A program made the translations under genes and the position numbers. From contig JBCCMQ010000002.1 in the NCBI GenBank assembly GCA_039026235.1, forward strand, positions 62,001-126,000: a DNA stretch of 64,000 nt. The letters are read 5' to 3'. The first letter of the stretch is position 1. Each line of letters opens with the position of its first letter. Below the pieces are notes generated by a model, which saw nothing but the letters and a program-made list of their open reading frames with translations, ran no database searches and was not told where the DNA came from. This stretch comes from JBCCMQ01 sp039026235 (GTDB lineage: Bacteria > Pseudomonadota > Alphaproteobacteria > Rhodobacterales > Rhodobacteraceae). Positions 1 to 8,577 of this stretch are shown here, piece after piece.

Positions 1-300
1 GTTTTTTGGAGGCGCCCATGACCGCGGGTGCAGTCACCCCAGAAGGATCGCCCCAAGCCAATGGAGCCAACCGCGCGGGCGCGCCCTGCATCCCGAGGGA
101 TACAGGGCGACTTCTTCGGTCGCGGTCATCGGCTCTCCAGCCTGTACCGCAAGCCAAGAATGGCTCGGATGTGGTAAATGACATCTTAATTTCTTTGGTC
201 TTCAAATACTCAAAATCCACAGCCTGTAACAGGTGCAGTCCTGTTGGTTTTCTTGCCTCCGGCTGGAGTATTTCCGGACCAAAGAAGCGGGGGGGTGGGC
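1..300. other. Non-coding or gene-end region at window start
   Basis: No gene is convincing here. A TGA at 19–21 in frame 1 could be the end of an upstream gene, and an ATG at 18 overlaps it in ATGA fashion behind GGAGG, but the reading frame from that ATG has no recognisable protein character. At 258–280 lies a CCTCCGG-type stretch followed by GGAGTATTT, an intergenic motif I know from many Rhodobacteraceae genomes. The permease gene begins directly after it. Confidence 0.4.
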
Positions 301-1218
301 ATGCGTAGTCTGGTGCCTATTTTGGCAGTGGTCGCAGCCATTGTCGCCCTTTGGTACGCGGCATGCATTCCGATGAACATCAAAGGCGTTCTGACCGACG
401 CCGAACGGTCCGGCGTAGTGGTGTCGCCCGAGGGGGCAGCAGCACGCCGCGATGCAAATGCCTGGCGGCTTGCGGTGTCGAACAGGCATGTCTGGCAGAT
501 GAGTTTTGAACAAGACCGGCCACGGCTGCCCGCACCGCATCAAGTGGCCATTGAACTTTGGGAAACCACGGTCGAGAAGAAGATTACGTCCAAACGCAGC
601 CTCGTTTTCCATGCCTGGGTCACACTGTCGGCTACCCTGCTTGGATTTGGAATTGGAACTGCCATGGGCATACTCTTGGCGATCGGCATTGTGCACAACC
701 GGGCCATGGATATGTCTGTCATGCCCTGGGCGATCGCCAGCCAGACCATCCCGATCCTCGCCATCGCGCCGATGATCATAGTGGTCCTGAACTCGGTCGG
801 TCTCCAGGGGCTGGTACCCAAATCGATCATTTCCGCCTATCTCAGCTTCTTCCCGGTCGTGGTCGGCATGGTCGCAGGGCTCAGAAGCCCGGACGCAATG
901 CAGCTTGACCTCATGAAGACCTATTCCGCGCATTCGTCCGAGGTGTTTTGGAAGCTGAGACTGCCGGCTTCGATGCCATACCTCTTTACTTCTTTGAAAG
1001 TCGGTATCGCCGCCAGTCTTGTGGGCGCAATCGTCGGCGAGCTGCCGACCGGTGCGGTTGCCGGTCTGGGCGCGCGCATGCTGTCCGGCAGCTATTATGG
1101 GCAGATGATCCAGATTTGGTCCGCCCTGTTTGCGGCCGCGATTGTTGCGGCGCTTTTGGTTGCCGTGATCAGCGCACTGCAGCGGGCCACGCTGCTTCGC
1201 ATGGGCTTCGGGCGATGA
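301..1218 (+). CDS. ABC transporter permease, NMT1/THI5-type importer (first permease)
   Basis: Predicted inner-membrane permease of about 305 residues. The N-terminus has one hydrophobic segment, then a hydrophilic stretch of about 70 residues, then a BPD_transp_1 (SsuC/ThiX-like) membrane domain with the cytoplasmic EAA-like loop seen as 'KTYSAHSSEVFWKLRLPASMP'-type sequence, which docks the ATPase. I chose ATG 301 because a G-rich Shine-Dalgarno (GGGGGGTGGG) precedes it; a TTG in frame at 244 is possible but less likely. The stop overlaps the next permease start (ATGA). The substrate is not fixed by sequence: relatives move pyrimidine or thiamine precursors, riboflavin or sulfonates. No ATPase gene is in view, so it must lie upstream of the window or elsewhere. 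Confidence 0.85.
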   Translation: MRSLVPILAVVAAIVALWYAACIPMNIKGVLTDAERSGVVVSPEGAAARRDANAWRLAVSNRHVWQMSFEQDRPRLPAPHQVAIELWETTVEKKITSKRSLVFHAWVTLSATLLGFGIGTAMGILLAIGIVHNRAMDMSVMPWAIASQTIPILAIAPMIIVVLNSVGLQGLVPKSIISAYLSFFPVVVGMVAGLRSPDAMQLDLMKTYSAHSSEVFWKLRLPASMPYLFTSLKVGIAASLVGAIVGELPTGAVAGLGARMLSGSYYGQMIQIWSALFAAAIVAALLVAVISALQRATLLRMGFGR

Positions 1219-2054
1219 CCGCGGTCCTGGGGGCCCTTGCCTTCTGGGCGGCCGCTTGGGCTCTCAACGTGCGTCTAGCACGTTCTGGAACTGCGGCTGC
1301 GCGCTTTGCGGTGCCAGCGCTTTTTGGGGTCACTATTCTAGTGGTGTGGGAAGGTCTCGTGCGTGGCTTGAATGTACCGCAGGTCATTCTTCCGGCACCA
1401 ACGGACATATCGGTGCGTTTTGCGGCCGAAACCCGTATTCTCTGGGCTGACTTTGTTCAGACATTCGTCAAGGGTGCGCTTACGGGCTATGCGATCGGGT
1501 GCTCAGCTGCTTTCTGCGTGGCGCTTCTGGTGGACCGGTTTGACGTTTTGCGGCGCGGCCTTCTGCCGATCGGGAGCTTCATGGCGGCGCTGCCGATCGT
1601 AGGGACGGCGCCGATACTGGTTATGTGGTTCGGGTTCGATTGGCAGTCCAAAGCCGCCGTGGTGGTGGTGATGGTCTTCTTCCCGGTTCTGGTGAACACC
1701 GTGCAGGGGCTTGCGTCGGCCACATCCATGCAAAAGGATCTGATGCGCACCTATAGTGCAGGTTACTGGCAGACGCTGACGAAGCTTCGGCTTACCGCCG
1801 CGATGCCCTTCGTTTTCAACGGGCTTAAAATTGCGACGACGCTGGCGCTGATTGGTGCGATCGTGGCCGAGTTCTTCGGCAGCCCGACACTCGGCATGGG
1901 ATTTCGCATTTCGACCTCGGTTGGCCAGCTTGCTCTGGATATGGTTTGGGCCGAGATTACGGTTGCGGCTTTGGCCGGCAGTGCCTTCTACGGCCTCGTC
2001 GCCCTGACCGAGCGCAGAATTACATTTTGGCATCCAAGCCAGAGACGGAGTTAA
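1215..2054 (+). CDS. ABC transporter permease, NMT1/THI5-type importer (second permease)
   Basis: About 279 residues, five to six membrane segments, BPD_transp_1 family. The conserved cytoplasmic loop (MRTYSAGYWQTLTKLRLTAA) matches that of the upstream permease, so the pair is expected to form a heterodimer. The start is ATG 1215, which overlaps the stop of the first permease by four bases; a longer open frame back to 948 lies inside the first gene and is a shadow. It is followed after 30 bases by the binding-protein gene, so the three genes form one operon. Substrate unknown. Confidence 0.87.
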   Translation: MTAVLGALAFWAAAWALNVRLARSGTAAARFAVPALFGVTILVVWEGLVRGLNVPQVILPAPTDISVRFAAETRILWADFVQTFVKGALTGYAIGCSAAFCVALLVDRFDVLRRGLLPIGSFMAALPIVGTAPILVMWFGFDWQSKAAVVVVMVFFPVLVNTVQGLASATSMQKDLMRTYSAGYWQTLTKLRLTAAMPFVFNGLKIATTLALIGAIVAEFFGSPTLGMGFRISTSVGQLALDMVWAEITVAALAGSAFYGLVALTERRITFWHPSQRRS

Positions 2055-2084
2055 CGCGAGACGACAACAAGGAGGGTCTTGATT

Positions 2085-3071
2085 ATGAAAACGAAAATTG
2101 GCGCAGCTGCGCTTGGCGCGATTTTGGCCGCGGGCGCGGCCCATGCGGCTGACGAACTTAAGCTGCAGCTACAGTGGGTGACGCAGGCGCAGTTTGCCGG
2201 TTACTATGTGGCGCTCGACAAAGGTTACTATGAAGAGGAAGATCTCGATGTCACCATCCTGCCCGGCGGACCGGATATCGCTCCGCCACAGGTGCTGGCT
2301 GGTGGCGGCGCTGATGTGATGCTGAACTGGATGCCCTCGGCGCTGGCCGCGCGAGAAAAGGGGCTGCCGGTTGTTAACATCGCCCAGCCCTTCAAGTCAT
2401 CGGGTCTGATGCTGACCTGCTGGAAGGACACCGGCATCACCGGTCCCGAAGACTTCAAGGGTAAGACAATTGGCGTCTGGTTTTTCGGAAACGAATACCC
2501 CTTCCTAAGCTGGATGAGCCAGGAGGGCATCGCCACCGATGGTGGCGATGGGGTGACTGTTCTGAAGCAGGGCTTCAACGTCGACCCGCTTTTGCAGCGC
2601 CAGGCCGATTGCATCAGCACCATGACCTACAATGAATACTGGCAGGTCATCGATGCCGGTGTAGACCCATCGGAGCTGGTGACCTTCAAGTATGAAGAGC
2701 AGGGTGTCGCCACGTTGGAAGACGGGATCTACACGCTTGAGCAAAACCTTGAAGATCCGGAAATGGTCGACAAGCTTACCCGTTTCGTTCGTGCGTCAAT
2801 GAAAGGCTGGAAGTACGCAGAGGCTAACCCCGATGAGGCGGCCGAAATTGTCCTGGACAATGACGCGACCGGTGCCCAGACCGAAGAGCATCAGAAGCGC
2901 ATGATGGGCGAGATCGCCAAACTTACTGCGGGTTCCGATGGAATGCTCGATCCTGCCGATTTCCAGCGCACGGTCGACACGCTTTTGGCCGGGGGATCCG
3001 ATCCGGTGATCACCGCGGATCCGGGCGAAGCGGCCTGGACCCATGCAATCACCGATGCCGCACTGAACTAA
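2085..3071 (+). CDS. ABC transporter substrate-binding protein, NMT1/THI5-like
   Basis: Periplasmic binding protein of about 328 residues. It has a Sec signal peptide ending near AAGAAHA-ADE (cleavage around residue 21), then an NMT1-like fold starting LKLQLQWVTQAQFAGYYVA, as in ThiY/RibY/SsuA relatives. ATG 2085 is chosen because AAGGAGGG lies 8 bases upstream; a TTG at 2079 is also in frame. Last gene of the importer operon. The 'QWxxQAQFAGYYVA' opening is typical of pyrimidine/thiamine-precursor and riboflavin binders, but the ligand cannot be assigned from sequence. No TPP riboswitch is visible upstream. Confidence 0.88.
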   Translation: MKTKIGAAALGAILAAGAAHAADELKLQLQWVTQAQFAGYYVALDKGYYEEEDLDVTILPGGPDIAPPQVLAGGGADVMLNWMPSALAAREKGLPVVNIAQPFKSSGLMLTCWKDTGITGPEDFKGKTIGVWFFGNEYPFLSWMSQEGIATDGGDGVTVLKQGFNVDPLLQRQADCISTMTYNEYWQVIDAGVDPSELVTFKYEEQGVATLEDGIYTLEQNLEDPEMVDKLTRFVRASMKGWKYAEANPDEAAEIVLDNDATGAQTEEHQKRMMGEIAKLTAGSDGMLDPADFQRTVDTLLAGGSDPVITADPGEAAWTHAITDAALN

Positions 3072-3087
3072 AGCACCAAGAGAATAG

Positions 3088-3115
3088 CCGCGTCCCGAAC
3101 AAAGCCGGGGCGCGG
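3088..3115. terminator. Stem-loop between convergent genes
   Basis: A 10-bp stem (CCGCGTCCCG with CGGGGCGCGG, one G-T pair) closes an 8-base loop just after the binding-protein stop. There is no T-run. It sits between convergent genes and may end transcripts from either side. Confidence 0.5.
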
Positions 3116-3124
3116 ACTGTGGTA

Positions 3125-3613
3125 CTAGGCCGTGACGTCGAGTTGCGGCAAGGCGGTCTTTGCGCCGGGCGTGCCCACGGCGCCGTAGCTGCCAGTGTCC
3201 GTGGGGGCGGCAACTGGTTCTACCGGATTATTCGGCACATCGTCCGAGGCGGCGACAACAGCAGCTTTTTCGAAGAAACTCAACGATCCGCCCGCAGCAC
3301 TTTCAGCGCGTTGGACGGCTTCCTGCTGTTCTTCGCTGCCTTCGCCCAGGATCGGCACGTCAGGGCCCAGTTCAGCAGGACCGGTGTTTTCTCGGCGTTC
3401 TGCCCGGGTTTCAAAGGCGGCTTCGGACGCCGGATTGGAGGTGCGGCGTTCCTGGGTCGCGATGTCGCCAGGTGCAGGGTTCACAGGCGGCGGGGCCTGT
3501 GTCGGGGGCGGCGGTACAGGTTTTTCGGCGGCTTTTGCGGCCTCGTCCTGTGCTGCGGCGGCCGCCGGACGCGGCGGCAGTGCGGATGGGCCGGTTTGGT
3601 CAGCAATCTGCAT
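3125..3613 (-). CDS. Hypothetical Pro/Ala-rich protein downstream of acs
   Basis: About 162 residues, low-complexity: rich in Ala, Pro and Glu, with a proline-rich stretch at about residues 30–45 (PVPPPPTQAPPPVNP). No signal peptide, membrane segment or known domain is seen. The start is set at the ATG at 3613 because GGAG lies 6 bases upstream; a GTG at 3640 has no ribosome site. Three open frames on the other strand cover the same bases but look like G+C-driven shadows. It follows acs on the same strand. Function unknown; it may be a disordered protein. Confidence 0.6.
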   Translation of the reverse strand: MQIADQTGPSALPPRPAAAAAQDEAAKAAEKPVPPPPTQAPPPVNPAPGDIATQERRTSNPASEAAFETRAERRENTGPAELGPDVPILGEGSEEQQEAVQRAESAAGGSLSFFEKAAVVAASDDVPNNPVEPVAAPTDTGSYGAVGTPGAKTALPQLDVTA

Positions 3614-3687
3614 GGGCGGCTCCAATGCAAGAACGCCCACACCCGGTACGAATATGCTATGGAAGGCGTTAACAAATTACCAACGGC

Positions 3688-3717
3688 TGCGCGCCTTGCC
3701 CATTTGCCTGGCGCGCA
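3688..3717 (-). terminator. Stem-loop downstream of acs
   Basis: Perfect 8-bp inverted repeat TGCGCGCC/GGCGCGCA with a 14-base loop, 80 bases beyond the acs stop. No T-run, so termination or mRNA-end protection is only inferred. Confidence 0.4.
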
Positions 3718-3798
3718 TGCACTAAAGAGGGTGAACCACGGCACGGAACGTAGTCGCCTTTGTTTCAAGGCCTCTCAGCAAACGCTTACGCGTGCGTG

Positions 3799-5757
3799 TC
3801 AGCCGTCGTTCATGCGGTTTGCGATCAGTTCTTCGACAACTTCGGGCTCTGCCAGAGTCGATGTGTCGCCCAGGGCGCCATAGTCGTTTTCAGCAATCTT
3901 GCGCAGGATTCGCCGCATGATCTTGCCGGAACGCGTCTTAGGCAGACCGGGGGCCCATTGGATCAGATCGGGTTTGGCGATCGGACCGATGTCTTTCCGG
4001 ACCCAAAGCTCAAGTTCTTTACGCAAATCCTCGGTCGGCTCAACCCCGTTCATCAGTGTGACATAGGCATAAATGCCCTGACCTTTGATGTCGTGCGGGT
4101 AACCGACAACTGCGGCCTCGGCGACCTTTTCGTGAGCCACTAAGGACGATTCAACTTCTGCTGTGCCCATGCGGTGGCCCGAGACGTTGATGACATCATC
4201 CACACGACCCGTGATCCAATAGTATCCGTCGGCGTCCCGGCGGCAGCCATCTCCGGAGAAATAGTAGCCCTTGTAGTCTGAAAAATAGGTCTTCTCGAAA
4301 CGTTCATGGTCGCCCCAGACGGTACGCATCTGAGCGGGCCAACTGTCCTTCACGCATAAGACGCCTTCGGCAGCAGTTTCGGAAATTTCGATACCTGTCT
4401 GCGGGTCAAGTATCACTGGCTCGACACCAAAGAAGGGAAGCGTCGCCGATCCGGGCTTGGTCGCCGTAGCGCCCGGCAGGGGCGTCAGAAGATGCCCGCC
4501 GGTCTCGGTCTGCCACCACGTGTCAACAATCGGCGCCTTTCCTTTGCCGACGATGTCGTTGTACCAGTTCCAAGCTTCGGGGTTGATTGGCTCTCCGACC
4601 GTTCCCAGGACCTTGATCGACGATAGGTCGTATTTCTCTACCCACTCCGGGCCCTTGCCCATCAAGGCGCGGATCGCGGTGGGCGCCGTATAGAACTGGT
4701 TCACCCTGTGCTTTTCGCAAACAGCCCAGAAGCGGCCGGCATCGGGAAAGGTGGGCACACCTTCGAACATCAGCGTTGTGGCCCCGTTCGCCAGCGGTCC
4801 GTAAACGATGTAGCTGTGTCCGGTGACCCAGCCGACGTCAGCTGTGCACCAGAAGATATCGCCGTCATGATAGTCAAACGTGTACTGATGTGTGATTGCC
4901 GCGTAGACGATATAGCCGCCGGTCGTGTGCACCACGCCCTTGGGTTTTCCGGTCGATCCGCTGGTGTAGAGAATAAACAATGGATGTTCAGCCCCCACTT
5001 CCTCGGGCGGGCAATCATTGCTTACGGCCTCGGCCATATCGTGCAGCCAGTGGTCACGCCCGTCCATCCAAGCAACTTGCTGACCGGTTCTGCGCACTAC
5101 CAGAACCTTCGGGTCTTGCGCCGCATGGTTCAGCGCCTGATTTACGTTGTCTTTCAGGTTTGTGACGCGCCCCCCGCGCGGTGCGCCGTCGGCCGTAATC
5201 ACGACTTTCGCCGCGCAATCATCCACGCGGTTGGCCAGCGCGTCGGGTGAAAAACCTGCGAAAACCACCGAATGGATCGCGCCGATCCGCGCGCAGGCCA
5301 GCATTGCATAGGTCGCTTCGGGTATCATCGGCAGATAGAGGACAACTCGGTCGCCTTTGCCGACACCCAGTTCTTTTAGGACGTTACCAAAGCGAGAAAC
5401 CTCTTGGTGCATCTCCCTGTAGGTAATGTGTTTTGCCGCGTCGTTCGGGTCGTCCGGTTCCCAGATGATCGCCGTCTGATCTCCGCGTTCCGCAAGGTGG
5501 CGGTCGATACAATTGGACGCAACGTTTAGCGTCCCGTCTTCGAACCATTTTATCGATACGTTGCCGTATTCGTATGAGACATCCTTGACCGTTTCAAAAG
5601 GCTTGATCCAGTCGATGCGCTTTCCATGCTCGCCCCAGAACTTGGTCGGGTCCGCGATCGAGGCAGCGTACATGTCGTCGTAGCGCGCCTTGTCGGCATG
5701 CGCGGTCGCTACAAAATCCGCGGTTGGCGGGTACATTTTTTCCATCTCGTCGAGCAT
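3799..5757 (-). CDS. acs: Acetyl-CoA synthetase (AMP-forming)
   Basis: Cytoplasmic enzyme that activates acetate with ATP and CoA to acetyl-CoA. 652 residues, the usual length. Motifs seen: P-loop-like YTSGSTGKPKG near residue 265, WWQTETGG near 410, and TRSGKIMRR near the C-terminus, whose lysine (about K612) is the site acetylated in the family to switch the enzyme off. The start ATG at 5757 has GGAGGAAA 4–5 bases before it. It is the last gene of a six-gene minus-strand run that starts with an ABC binding protein at 11082 and includes livH, livM, livG and livF, which suggests that an imported compound feeds acetate or a short acid to this enzyme. The intergenic gap to livF is about 65 bases. 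Confidence 0.97.
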   Translation of the reverse strand: MLDEMEKMYPPTADFVATAHADKARYDDMYAASIADPTKFWGEHGKRIDWIKPFETVKDVSYEYGNVSIKWFEDGTLNVASNCIDRHLAERGDQTAIIWEPDDPNDAAKHITYREMHQEVSRFGNVLKELGVGKGDRVVLYLPMIPEATYAMLACARIGAIHSVVFAGFSPDALANRVDDCAAKVVITADGAPRGGRVTNLKDNVNQALNHAAQDPKVLVVRRTGQQVAWMDGRDHWLHDMAEAVSNDCPPEEVGAEHPLFILYTSGSTGKPKGVVHTTGGYIVYAAITHQYTFDYHDGDIFWCTADVGWVTGHSYIVYGPLANGATTLMFEGVPTFPDAGRFWAVCEKHRVNQFYTAPTAIRALMGKGPEWVEKYDLSSIKVLGTVGEPINPEAWNWYNDIVGKGKAPIVDTWWQTETGGHLLTPLPGATATKPGSATLPFFGVEPVILDPQTGIEISETAAEGVLCVKDSWPAQMRTVWGDHERFEKTYFSDYKGYYFSGDGCRRDADGYYWITGRVDDVINVSGHRMGTAEVESSLVAHEKVAEAAVVGYPHDIKGQGIYAYVTLMNGVEPTEDLRKELELWVRKDIGPIAKPDLIQWAPGLPKTRSGKIMRRILRKIAENDYGALGDTSTLAEPEVVEELIANRMNDG

Positions 5758-5822
5758 GGTTTCCTCCGAGGTCTTTGTCGTCTGCGTATCCCGCCTATTC
5801 TGACACGGCGGGTCTCGCTCTA

Positions 5823-6599
5823 TCAGATTGCGAGGTACTCGGCGCGCAGGGTTTCGTCGTTGAGTACGTCCGCAGCAGCACCATCGTAGACAACCTTGCC
5901 GGTGTCCAGAATGACCGCCCGGTCGGCCAACTTCAGCGCCGCAACCGCGTTCTGTTCGACGATTATGGTCGTGATGCCCTGATCGCGGATGTGGTTCAAC
6001 GTCTTTGCAATCTCTTGGACGATCACCGGCGCCAGACCTTCATAGGGTTCGTCCAGCAACAGGACCTTCAGGTCACGGGCCAGCGCGCGCGCGATCGACA
6101 GCATTTGCTGTTCACCGCCGGACAGGGTCACGCCCTCTTGGCGCCGTCTTTCACCAAGGCGCGGAAAAAGATCGTAGAGGCGGTCTGTCGACCACCCTAC
6201 CGGCGGTGCGATCTGGGCCAGTTGGATGTTCTCTTCCACTGTCAGCCCGGGAATGATGCGGCGGTCTTCCGGCACCAGGCCAAGCCCAGCCTGCGACGCC
6301 TCATGACTGGACATCTTGTGCAGCGGTTTATGATCAAGCCAGATTTCGCCGTGCGTCACCAAGGGGCTTCCGGTTCTTGCCACCGCGCGCAGTGTCGACG
6401 TCTTACCCGCACCATTGCGGCCCAAGAGCGCGAGAATCTCGCCTTCGTGCACGTTGAAACTGACGCCTTGAACGATGTAGCTTTCGCCGTAATAGGCATG
6501 AACATCGTAGAGTGAAAAATAGGCCGGAGCGGTGGCAGCATGGTTGCTGTTCGGATTAAAACCTTCGCTGGTCTGAACGTTCACGTCGTCACCCTCCAT
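5823..6599 (-). CDS. livF: HAAT-family ABC transporter ATP-binding protein LivF-like
   Basis: ATPase of a branched-chain-amino-acid-type importer, about 258 residues. Walker A GRNGAGKT (about 60–67), signature LSGGEQQ, Walker B VLLLDEP and the switch His in IIVEQN are all present. The N-terminus is about 25 residues longer than usual. Start: ATG 6599 shares a base with the livG stop (TGATG); a GTG at 6584 behind GGAGGG is a real alternative and would remove only five residues. The gene symbol describes the family, not the substrate. Confidence 0.9.
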   Translation of the reverse strand: MEGDDVNVQTSEGFNPNSNHAATAPAYFSLYDVHAYYGESYIVQGVSFNVHEGEILALLGRNGAGKTSTLRAVARTGSPLVTHGEIWLDHKPLHKMSSHEASQAGLGLVPEDRRIIPGLTVEENIQLAQIAPPVGWSTDRLYDLFPRLGERRRQEGVTLSGGEQQMLSIARALARDLKVLLLDEPYEGLAPVIVQEIAKTLNHIRDQGITTIIVEQNAVAALKLADRAVILDTGKVVYDGAAADVLNDETLRAEYLAI

Positions 6600-7354
6600 C
6601 AATTCGCGGTCCCAAGGTAGGCTTCCTGGACTTTCGGATGACCTTTGATGTTGTCGGGCGTGTCTTCGACCAAAGGCGTTCCCTGTGCCAGAACCGTGAT
6701 CCGCTCCGCAAGGCTGAAGACCACGTGCATATCGTGTTCGATAATGGCCATGGTGATCGCGCGCTTGTCGTTAATCTCTTTCAACAGATCGATCGTGTTG
6801 TTGGTGTCGGCGCGGGCCATGCCCGCCGTGGGTTCGTCGAGCAAAAGCAGTTTCGGGTCCTGAACCAGACACATGGCCATTTCCAACCGTCGCTTGTCTC
6901 CGCGCGACATGGCGCCTGCATGCATATCGCGCTTGTCCATCATGTTAACGTCAACCAGGATCTGCTCAGCCTTTTCAACAAGATCTTTTTCGTGGTGAAC
7001 CGTCTCAAAGGCATGCATCCTAAAGGCGCCATCGCGTTTGGCAAAACACGGGATCATCACGTTCTCGATCACCGTGAGATCGGTAAAGATCTCTGGTGTC
7101 TGAAACACACGGCTAATGCCCATCTGATTTATCTCATAGGGTTTGCGCCCAAGAACCGAATGGTTCATGAATGTCACGGCGCCGGTGTCCGGGATCAGTT
7201 TTCCGACCAAGCAATTCAGCAGTGTCGACTTTCCCGCACCATTGGGCCCGATGATCGCGTGAACGCTGTTTTCTTCGACGCTGAGGTTCACATCACTTAA
7301 CGCCTGCAGACCGCCGAACCTTTTGCTGACCCCTTTGATTTCAAGAATACCCAT
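6599..7354 (-). CDS. livG: HAAT-family ABC transporter ATP-binding protein LivG-like
   Basis: Second ATPase of the importer, 251 residues. Walker A GPNGAGKST (about 36–44), an unusual signature MSRGDKRRLEMAM in place of LSGGQ-type, as often in this LivG subgroup, Walker B LLLLDEP and IIEHDM. ATG 7354 has AGGAGA about 8 bases upstream. It overlaps livF and follows livM within 12 bases. Works with LivF on the cytoplasmic face of LivH/LivM. Confidence 0.9.
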   Translation of the reverse strand: MGILEIKGVSKRFGGLQALSDVNLSVEENSVHAIIGPNGAGKSTLLNCLVGKLIPDTGAVTFMNHSVLGRKPYEINQMGISRVFQTPEIFTDLTVIENVMIPCFAKRDGAFRMHAFETVHHEKDLVEKAEQILVDVNMMDKRDMHAGAMSRGDKRRLEMAMCLVQDPKLLLLDEPTAGMARADTNNTIDLLKEINDKRAITMAIIEHDMHVVFSLAERITVLAQGTPLVEDTPDNIKGHPKVQEAYLGTAN

Positions 7355-7365
7355 GGGTCTTTCTC

Positions 7366-8574
7366 CTATTCTGCCGGGGTTTTGGCCGGTGCGTGTTCAC
7401 CTTCGGCTTCAGGCTTGGACTTCTTGCCGCTCAGAAGGCGCCCGATCCGCTGACCGGCTTCGACAAGCCCTCCGGGTAGGAAAATGATCACCGCCATGAA
7501 CATCAGACCCAGCGTCAGGTGCCAACCCTTGCCAATGAACGGATGGATGATGGTGACCATGAAATTCTCGAGGCCATCCGGCATGAAAGCGAACCACTGG
7601 TGGAGCAGGTTGTCGTTGATCTTTGAAAAGATGTTTTCAAAGTACTTGATCAGTCCGGCGCCCAAGATCGGGCCGATAAGAGTTCCGACACCGCCGAGAA
7701 TGGTCATGAGAACAACCTCGCCGCTGGCGGTCCATTGCATTCTTTCAGCCCCGGCGAGCGGATCCATGGACACCATCAGACCACCGGCGAGACCTGCGTA
7801 CATGCCTGAAATGACGAATGCTGCCAGCATGTAGGGGCGCGGGTTGATTCCCGTATAGTTCAAGCGTTGCTGGTTGGACTTGATGGCCATCAACATCATG
7901 CCAAAGGGCGAGCGGAAGATTCGGATCGCCAGGTAAAAAGCGACCAGCATCACGACGGCGCAAAGATAGTATCCGGCGTTGAACGTCCAAAGCCAGTCGC
8001 CCACGTTTACTTGCCAGCTGTCGCCCATCTCAAGGCCGAACAGAGAGGGTGCTGGGATGTTTCCGCTGTCGTTCGCACCATCCAGCACGCGCGGATCGTT
8101 CAGCGCCGTCTGCAGGCCGGTCTCTCCGCCGGTAATCGGCGTCAGGACCGATGCCGCCAGTGAAAACGACATCTGCGCAAAGGCCAGGGTGAGGATTGAG
8201 AAGTAGATACCGGATCGTCGGAGCGAAATGAATCCGATGGCGATGGCGAAAATGCCAGCGACGATGGTCGAGATCAGGATTGCCGGGATGACATTTATTG
8301 TCAGAAGCTTAAGCATCCAGACGCCAGCGTAAGAACCCGCGCCAAGAAAGGCCGCGTGGCCAAACGACAGATAGCCGGTCAATCCGAACAGGATGTTGAA
8401 GCCGATTGCGAAGATCCCGAAGATCACAAAGCGCTGCATCAGATCGGGATAGCCTGCGTTGAACTGCGCCATGGCCGAGGCTTCGGGAAACGGATTGAGG
8501 ATAATCGGAGCGCAGGCAACCAGTGCCGCAACGATCAAAAGAAGCGAGGTGTCTTTTTTGTTCAGCCCAAGCAT
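7366..8574 (-). CDS. livM: HAAT-family ABC transporter permease LivM-like
   Basis: Inner-membrane permease of 402 residues with about ten hydrophobic segments. The family motif GYLSFGHAAFLGAGSYAG is present near residue 65, and the EAA-like coupling region AIKSNQQRLNYTGINP near 235. It is longer than E. coli-type LivM cores, with a charged tail rich in Lys/Glu/Pro (from about 380). It starts 3 bases after livH and is translationally close to it. Confidence 0.9.
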   Translation of the reverse strand: MLGLNKKDTSLLLIVAALVACAPIILNPFPEASAMAQFNAGYPDLMQRFVIFGIFAIGFNILFGLTGYLSFGHAAFLGAGSYAGVWMLKLLTINVIPAILISTIVAGIFAIAIGFISLRRSGIYFSILTLAFAQMSFSLAASVLTPITGGETGLQTALNDPRVLDGANDSGNIPAPSLFGLEMGDSWQVNVGDWLWTFNAGYYLCAVVMLVAFYLAIRIFRSPFGMMLMAIKSNQQRLNYTGINPRPYMLAAFVISGMYAGLAGGLMVSMDPLAGAERMQWTASGEVVLMTILGGVGTLIGPILGAGLIKYFENIFSKINDNLLHQWFAFMPDGLENFMVTIIHPFIGKGWHLTLGLMFMAVIIFLPGGLVEAGQRIGRLLSGKKSKPEAEGEHAPAKTPAE

Positions 8575-8577
8575 GTC

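Noticed and set aside
1..308. 100-codon frame at the window start, and a TPP riboswitch for the importer
   Set aside because: The frame has no protein character or family, and no CTGAGA-type TPP element is visible upstream of the permease genes.
3119..3883. Three plus-strand frames over the Pro/Ala-rich gene
   Set aside because: They depend on the G+C bias of the other strand; the minus frame has a good ribosome site and consistent composition.
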